This document shows, one piece after another, positions 6,389-10,976 of a DNA stretch of 10,976 nucleotides. Where the stretch lies: assembly GCA_030430515.1 (NCBI GenBank), contig JAUIKX010000100.1, positions 1 through 10,976 of the forward strand, given 5' to 3'. The notes under the pieces are model-generated. The model was not told where the DNA came from, did no database searches, and was given only the letters and a program-made list of their open reading frames with translations. The first letter of the stretch is position 1. Each line of letters begins with the position of its first letter. The translations under genes were made by a program, and so were the position numbers. Source of the DNA: Gammaproteobacteria bacterium (GTDB lineage: Bacteria; Pseudomonadota; Gammaproteobacteria; Pseudomonadales; Azotimanducaceae).

Positions 6389-7575
6389 TGGACATATCTT
6401 TCAGCCCGGAGCACGAAGCCTTCCGCAGCGAAGTGCGCGCCTTTCTGGACAAGAACCTCACCGACGATATGCGGGAAGCGCAACGGCTCTGTCCGGGCAC
6501 CTTCCTCGACTACGAATACAACATCCACTGGCACCGCATCCTGCACAAGCAGGGGTGGGTCGCTCCTTCATGGCCCAAAGAGTACGGCGGTACCGGCTGG
6601 GATCTGATGCAGAAGTACATCTACACAACCGAGTGCACCCTGGCCGGTACGCCGAGCCTCGCACCCATGGGCCTCGGCATGTGCGGGCCCATGCTGATTG
6701 GCCATGGCACCGAAGAACAGAAAGCGTTTTATCTTCCGCGAATTCTTTCCGGAGAAGACTACTGGTGTCAGGGTTACTCAGAGCCTGCTTCCGGATCAGA
6801 TCTCGCTTCTCTGGCACTGCGGGCCACGAGCGATGGTGATGATTTCGTTCTGAACGGCTCGAAAATCTGGACCACGCACGCCCACGTCGCCAACCGCATG
6901 TTCTGCCTCGTGCGCTCTGATGACAGCGGGAAGCCTCAGCAGGGCATTACGTTTCTTCTGCTCGAAATGGACAGCCCCGGAATCACCGTCGAGCCGATCA
7001 TCTTCGCGTCGGGCACGCACGAGGTGAACCAGGTGTTTTTCGATGACGTGCTCGTGCCGAAGAGCAATATCGTCGGCAAAGAGAACGAAGGCTGGACCGT
7101 CGCCAAATACCTGCTCGAGTTCGAACGGGGCGGCGGCGGCACCGCCGCTCAGCAATCAGCCCTGACAAAACTTCGCAAACTGGCGAGTCAGAACCCTCTC
7201 CTGGCGAGCGATGCAACTTTTCAGAGCAAGCTCGACGATGCCGGCGTGCGTATCGAGGCCATTCAGTACACGGAGATGCGCATCATGGCGGCGCTGTCGA
7301 GAGGCCAGAACCCGGGACCGGAATCATCGATCATGAAAAACCTCAGCGCCGACATCAGCCAGCACCTGGCGGAGCTGGCCGTCGAGGCCGTGGGTACCTA
7401 CGCGACGCTGCAACAGGACGAGGCCGCCACACCCGGGTCCAACACGCCGGCGGTGGGCCCTGAAAACAGCGAGGTGGTATTCGCCCGACACTTCAACCGG
7501 CGAGCGTCCTCCATCGCTGGCGGAACCAACGAGGTGCAGAAGAACATCGTCGCCAAGGCAGTGCTCGGACTCTAG
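6388..7575 (+). CDS. Acyl-CoA dehydrogenase (IVD/FadE type)
   Basis: A 395-residue flavoenzyme that oxidises an acyl-CoA to the 2-enoyl-CoA with FAD in the cytoplasm. Seen directly: the N-terminal helical domain; KEYGGTGWD; the middle beta-domain with GYSEPASGSDLASL (129-142) and LNGSKIWTTHAH (155-166), which contact FAD and acyl-CoA; and the C-terminal FAD segment SSIAGGTNEVQKNI. The usual base of medium- and short-chain enzymes (Glu before GT) is glycine here. Instead E246 in LLEFERGG lies where isovaleryl-CoA dehydrogenase (Glu254) and the mycobacterial steroid enzyme FadE26 (Glu247) carry the base, so the protein is probably catalytic and belongs to that branch. The start is a GTG overlapping the ChaC stop by one base (TAGTG). 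It is the last gene of the array, ending 3 bp before the convergent lipoprotein gene. Confidence 0.93.
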   Translation: MDISFSPEHEAFRSEVRAFLDKNLTDDMREAQRLCPGTFLDYEYNIHWHRILHKQGWVAPSWPKEYGGTGWDLMQKYIYTTECTLAGTPSLAPMGLGMCGPMLIGHGTEEQKAFYLPRILSGEDYWCQGYSEPASGSDLASLALRATSDGDDFVLNGSKIWTTHAHVANRMFCLVRSDDSGKPQQGITFLLLEMDSPGITVEPIIFASGTHEVNQVFFDDVLVPKSNIVGKENEGWTVAKYLLEFERGGGGTAAQQSALTKLRKLASQNPLLASDATFQSKLDDAGVRIEAIQYTEMRIMAALSRGQNPGPESSIMKNLSADISQHLAELAVEAVGTYATLQQDEAATPGSNTPAVGPENSEVVFARHFNRRASSIAGGTNEVQKNIVAKAVLGL

Positions 7576-7578
7576 ATG

Positions 7579-9177
7579 CTAAAGATCGATGCGGTACAGC
7601 GAGCGTTCGGTCTCGCTGGTCGCAACGATGGAATCCGCCCAAACCGCCAGGTCGTTGAAGATCATCGATGGCGGTGAATGTGGGTCGTTGGGCGCGGTGC
7701 CACCGGGAACGCTGGCAATTTCGGTGGCAACACCATCATCAATCCGTTTGATGCGTCCTGACTCCCCTTCAAATACGATCAGCGCACCCCCCATTGCCTG
7801 AACGCCTTCCGGTTTATCGAGCCCCTGCGCCACAACCTGCGGCGCCACCGGCTCACCACCTTCGCCGATACGCAACACACGCCCGGTGGAACGATCCGTG
7901 ACAAACAGCTTCTCTCCCAGAACCGCAAGGCCTGAAGGTGAAGCGAGATCATCGGCCAGGACGACAGGCTCTCCCTCACCAAGCAGAACCACCGCCCCCG
8001 CTCCGTGCAGCGCCACCGCGACCTTGCCATTGTAGGAAACCACATCGACAGGAGCAGCCAGGTTATCCCAGCGTCGAACAACAGTGTTCGACGACGGATC
8101 CCAGAGTCGAACCGAGTTGTCGGTGAACGCGGAAAGAATCAGACGATCACCGTGTGTCGCAACGCTCAACACGCTGCCCAGCTCGCCCACACCCAGGATA
8201 TTCTGCTGCACATAGACCTGCTCACCACTGTCCAGGTCGAAACCGCGCAGGCTGTGCAGGTCGGCAACAAATGCTGTTGCCTTGCCTTGAAAGTCCATCA
8301 CGGCAACGCCGCCCGGGTGTGCGATCCCGCCCGGCAATAGCTCCGTTACAGCACCCTCTTCAGCGACGCGGACGATGAAACCGTCCACAAAGCTGGATAC
8401 GAACAGTCTGTCGTCTTCGTCGAACGCAAAGTTATCGAGTCCCGGTGTCAGCGTGGCCACCACCGTTCGATCATTGGCATCCAGCCGATTGACGGTCCCC
8501 CTGGCCGTATCCAGCACGTGCAGGCGACCCTGACCATCAAACTTCACCGCGGCAGGTACATCGAAACCTTCAGCAACAAGCCGTCGCTCACCGCTGTCCA
8601 CGTCGTAGCTGACGATTTCCCCGGTGAACCAGCGCGGCCCGTAAAGCCGTCCGTCCGGCCCCCAATCCATGCCGTTCAGACCGCAGCCCGGCCCGAGATC
8701 ATCAGCAATGAGACGCGGCGCCTGCTCGCCCAACGGATCGACTTCATAGAGGTTGGTGCCGAAGAAACACTGCGAGACGAACAAACGTCCGTCGTCCGAA
8801 AAGGTTAGAGGATTTACTCCCGGGGTGAGCTGCGCTGCGACGACACGTTCGCCGGAGGCTCGGAAACCAGCCACCTCACCACTGAGAATCGACGTCCAGT
8901 ACCAATCGCCTTCAGCAGAAAAAGCCACGTCGTCCGGTCCGTACACACCCTCTTCAGAGCCGAAACGCTTTTCGATGTGCCCGGTTTCCGGATCAACGAC
9001 GACGATTTCCGAGCCGAGGACCGACGCGGCATAGAGCCTGCCATCCGGCCCGAAGTGTATGCCGTTGACCCCGCTGACCTCGGCGCCCTGCGCAAGGCGC
9101 TTCACCACCGGAGGTGAATCCATATCCGCGCTGCAGGCAGCCATCATCACTAAAAAACTCAACAACACTGATCGCAT
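7579..9177 (-). CDS. Predicted lipoprotein with twelve NHL/SMP-30-like propeller blades
   Basis: A 532-residue exported protein. Seen directly: a short signal peptide MRSVLLSFLVMMAAC with a possible lipobox (M-A-A-C, cysteine 16), so an outer- or inner-membrane lipoprotein is likely, although methionine at -3 is not ideal. After it come about twelve repeats of roughly 40 residues, each with a hydrophobic start, a turn such as GPDGRLY, and an end such as VDPETG or VDSG. The pattern fits two tandem six-bladed propellers, or one unusual large one. The first half resembles SMP-30/gluconolactonase and NHL repeats; in the second half the repeats have shorter D/G turns. Whether it is a lactonase or a binding scaffold cannot be decided, because I did not locate clear metal ligands. 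The start is the ATG at 9177, with GGGAG seven bases upstream; earlier in-frame codons would bury the signal peptide. Confidence 0.83.
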   Translation of the reverse strand: MRSVLLSFLVMMAACSADMDSPPVVKRLAQGAEVSGVNGIHFGPDGRLYAASVLGSEIVVVDPETGHIEKRFGSEEGVYGPDDVAFSAEGDWYWTSILSGEVAGFRASGERVVAAQLTPGVNPLTFSDDGRLFVSQCFFGTNLYEVDPLGEQAPRLIADDLGPGCGLNGMDWGPDGRLYGPRWFTGEIVSYDVDSGERRLVAEGFDVPAAVKFDGQGRLHVLDTARGTVNRLDANDRTVVATLTPGLDNFAFDEDDRLFVSSFVDGFIVRVAEEGAVTELLPGGIAHPGGVAVMDFQGKATAFVADLHSLRGFDLDSGEQVYVQQNILGVGELGSVLSVATHGDRLILSAFTDNSVRLWDPSSNTVVRRWDNLAAPVDVVSYNGKVAVALHGAGAVVLLGEGEPVVLADDLASPSGLAVLGEKLFVTDRSTGRVLRIGEGGEPVAPQVVAQGLDKPEGVQAMGGALIVFEGESGRIKRIDDGVATEIASVPGGTAPNDPHSPPSMIFNDLAVWADSIVATSETERSLYRIDL

Positions 9178-9300
9178 GAACGCTCTCCCGTTTTCCCGAG
9201 ACTTCGAAGATACCATCTGGTTGCCCCTGCTACCCGAAGTCAGCATGATTGACGGAACAGGGGGCAACCCCGCTACGCGAATCCCAAGGAGCAGGGACGA
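9178..9300. promoter_or_regulatory. Divergent control region of the lipoprotein and sensor-kinase genes
   Basis: This 123-bp gap is the only intergenic stretch in the window longer than 100 bp and must hold both start regions. Seen directly: an inverted repeat with nine-base arms GGTTGCCCC (9219-9227) and GGGGCAACC (9261-9269), whose centres are 42 bp apart (four helical turns); a nested GTCA/TGAC pair (9239-9253) almost sharing its centre; and the palindrome CTTCGAAG (9202-9209). On the minus strand TATCTT (9212-9207) is a fair -10 for the lipoprotein but has no good -35. On the plus strand TTGACG (9249-9254) is a fair -35 for the kinase but has a poor -10. Weak promoters beside paired arms suggest control by a dimeric or looping regulator; this is inference. 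Confidence 0.5.
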
Positions 9301-10976
9301 GTGGCAGACACTTCTACATTGACGGTCGCGATCGCTGTCAACGTGGCGTGCATCGCGGTCATTGCCGCGAACGGCCTCTTTGTGATGTATCGGTGGACGC
9401 CGAAACTGCTATCGCCCTATCTTCAGCTTGCCTGCGTCGGCACTCTGCTGTTTGCAGCAGGCAGCCTGGCCAACCATCTGACCCATAGCTCGTCGACGCT
9501 CTACTGGCTCGCTCTGATCCTGCTCTACACGGGCCTGCTGATGACCGTCTGCTGCTGGTGGCTCGTCGCCATACTCGTGGCGCAACATCAGGGCTCCCCG
9601 CTGCCCCTACCACGCTGGGTCTGGCACCACGTACCGATCATCTGCCTCCTGTTGGCCTGGGCAGCCTGCATGACCAACCCCTGGCATGGTCTCTTCCTGA
9701 CTCCGGTGCCCGGTACGCGAAGCATTTATGGGCCGTTGTGGTACATGAGTGCGGCACTCTGCTGGTTTCTCATCAGCTGCACGGTGGTGCACTGCTTGTA
9801 TCGAGCCGGGCGTGCTCAATATGCTGACGATCGGTGGCAGATGCTGATCTGCGCAATGGCGATGGCGACACCGACTCTGCTCAACCTTCTATATGTTACC
9901 AACAGCACGCCTCTGCCTTTCGATCCGACGATCATCGGCTTCGCGTTGTCGACCTCTTTGTTCGTAGCCGCCGTCTACCGGGGGCAGATATATGGTGCTA
10001 CAGGGGTACGGCTCGAGGACGCCATTGAAAACGATTCACGCCCCGGCTTTCTGCTCGACCGCAACCAGAGAATGATCCACGCAAACAAGGCTGCAAAGGC
10101 CATGTTCCAGCTGCCGGACGTTCGCTGTCCCGTTGCGCCGCTGATCTGCGAGCATCTCACAGATCGCAACGGCGATGCGGTCAAAGAAGATCTGCTTCTC
10201 AAAGAACATGAGCTTTTCCGCCTCAGGGAAGACTCTGACTACTGGCTGAGCATCGAGCATCGGCCGGTAAAGATCGGCCAGAAAGATGTGGGCGCCGCCT
10301 GGTTCGTACGAGATGAAAGTGCCAGGGTTCGCGTGGATGAAGCTCTGCAGGCGGCGCGAAAATTCGAGAGCCTGGGACTCATTGCGGGCGGAATTGCCCA
10401 TGACTTCAACAACCTGCTCGTAAGCGTCATCGGCAACGCAGAGCTGGCACAGCTGAAGATCCGGCAGGACCCTGATGGCGCAGAAGAACTGATCAGTCGC
10501 GTTCAACAGGCAGGACAACGCGGCGCGGACCTCGCGAAGCAACTTCTCGCCTACGCTGGAAAGGCCAGCGTCGAGCTCTCTGACACCGACGTCAACGCGA
10601 CGATCCAGGAACTGGTCAAGATGCTTCGAAGCTCCATGCGCAGCGAGGTGATCATGACGCTGAACCTCGACGAAACCTCCGCGCCAGCCGTTGCCGATTC
10701 CAGCCAGCTTACCCAGGTTCTGCTCAACCTGATCGGGAATGCCGCAGACGCCCAGGAGCAACGCGGCGATATCGATCTGGGCTTGGAAATCGCCACGCTC
10801 GATGGCGAGGGCCGGCCGGGACTGGTCGGTTTGCCTCCCGGACGCTACGCCCGGCTGACGGTGCGGGACGGAGGCTGCGGCATCGCGCCGGAGGTTCTAC
10901 CGCACATTTTCGACCCCTTCTACACCACCAAGGAAGTCGGCAGGGGAACCGGTCTTGGACTGGCCGTCGCCCATGG
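9301..10976 (+). CDS. Membrane sensor histidine kinase, 7TM-PAS-HisKA-HATPase, 3' partial
   Basis: Senses a signal at the inner membrane and autophosphorylates on histidine. Seen directly, in order: seven hydrophobic segments in residues about 8-235, matching the HisKA_7TM type of sensor; a PAS-like domain (about 243-345) starting with GFLLDRNQRMIHANKAAKAMF; the dimerisation helix with H367 in GGIAHDFNNLL, the HPK4-type H-box; then the ATPase domain with N480 in LLNLIGNAADA, D523 in DGGCGIAP, FDPFYTTK and GRGTGLGLAVAH at the window edge. All catalytic motifs present so far are intact. The GTG start is preceded by AAGGAG nine bases upstream. The gene runs off the right end. Kinases of this H-box class often end in a receiver domain, so a hybrid kinase is possible. 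It diverges from the propeller lipoprotein, which may be its target or signal partner. Confidence 0.92.
   Translation, partial: MADTSTLTVAIAVNVACIAVIAANGLFVMYRWTPKLLSPYLQLACVGTLLFAAGSLANHLTHSSSTLYWLALILLYTGLLMTVCCWWLVAILVAQHQGSPLPLPRWVWHHVPIICLLLAWAACMTNPWHGLFLTPVPGTRSIYGPLWYMSAALCWFLISCTVVHCLYRAGRAQYADDRWQMLICAMAMATPTLLNLLYVTNSTPLPFDPTIIGFALSTSLFVAAVYRGQIYGATGVRLEDAIENDSRPGFLLDRNQRMIHANKAAKAMFQLPDVRCPVAPLICEHLTDRNGDAVKEDLLLKEHELFRLREDSDYWLSIEHRPVKIGQKDVGAAWFVRDESARVRVDEALQAARKFESLGLIAGGIAHDFNNLLVSVIGNAELAQLKIRQDPDGAEELISRVQQAGQRGADLAKQLLAYAGKASVELSDTDVNATIQELVKMLRSSMRSEVIMTLNLDETSAPAVADSSQLTQVLLNLIGNAADAQEQRGDIDLGLEIATLDGEGRPGLVGLPPGRYARLTVRDGGCGIAPEVLPHIFDPFYTTKEVGRGTGLGLAVAH

Noticed and set aside
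10036..10761. A 241-codon open frame on the minus strand, opposite the histidine kinase
   Set aside because: The plus strand encodes the PAS, H-box and N-box motifs here; the antisense product has no recognisable features.

Overview
The window looks like chromosomal DNA of a GC-rich member of the Pseudomonadota, most likely a Gammaproteobacterium with an aerobic lipid- or steroid-degrading lifestyle. This is inferred from gene content and protein style (FadD-like ligase with a C-terminal LPRLPTGK motif, spinster-type MFS transporter, IVD/FadE-type acyl-CoA dehydrogenase, ecdysteroid-kinase-like phosphotransferase, DUF4332 protein). Genes are tightly packed. I saw no tRNA, rRNA, insertion sequence, CRISPR array or phage gene, and nothing that points to recent transfer.

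Layout. Positions 1-447 (+) hold the C-terminal end of an acyl-CoA synthetase. It converges on a minus-strand pair: a helix-hairpin-helix DUF4332 protein (472-876) and, upstream of it, an enoyl-CoA hydratase/isomerase (973-1806). A strong 10-bp-stem hairpin (432-455) sits at the convergence. From 1835 to 7575 (+) runs a compact six-gene array: MFS transporter, small exported protein, M20D metallo-amidohydrolase, APH/ecdysteroid-kinase-like phosphotransferase, ChaC-type gamma-glutamylcyclotransferase and acyl-CoA dehydrogenase. The last four have overlapping start and stop codons (1, 8 and 1 nt), so they are very probably one transcript. Only 28 bp separate the divergent starts of the hydratase and the MFS gene.

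The array ends 3 bp from the convergent end of a predicted lipoprotein with twelve beta-propeller blades (7579-9177, minus). Across a 123-bp intergenic region with a long-spaced inverted repeat, that gene diverges from a 7TM-PAS histidine kinase (9301 onward, +) that runs off the right edge.

How the genes may work together (inference). The ligase, dehydrogenase and hydratase supply CoA activation and beta-oxidation steps. The kinase, cyclotransferase and M20 hydrolase suggest that the substrate also carries a hydroxyl group and an amide or gamma-glutamyl bond. The transporter would move the substrate or a product. The most interesting idea is a phosphorylation-assisted acyl-CoA route: a hydroxyl-directed kinase working with an acyl-CoA dehydrogenase, as in the levulinate LvaA/LvaC pathway and in the APH-ACAD fusions ACAD10/ACAD11, but with a different kinase family and with M20D and ChaC partners. 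The lipoprotein and sensor kinase look like a separate surface or sensing unit.
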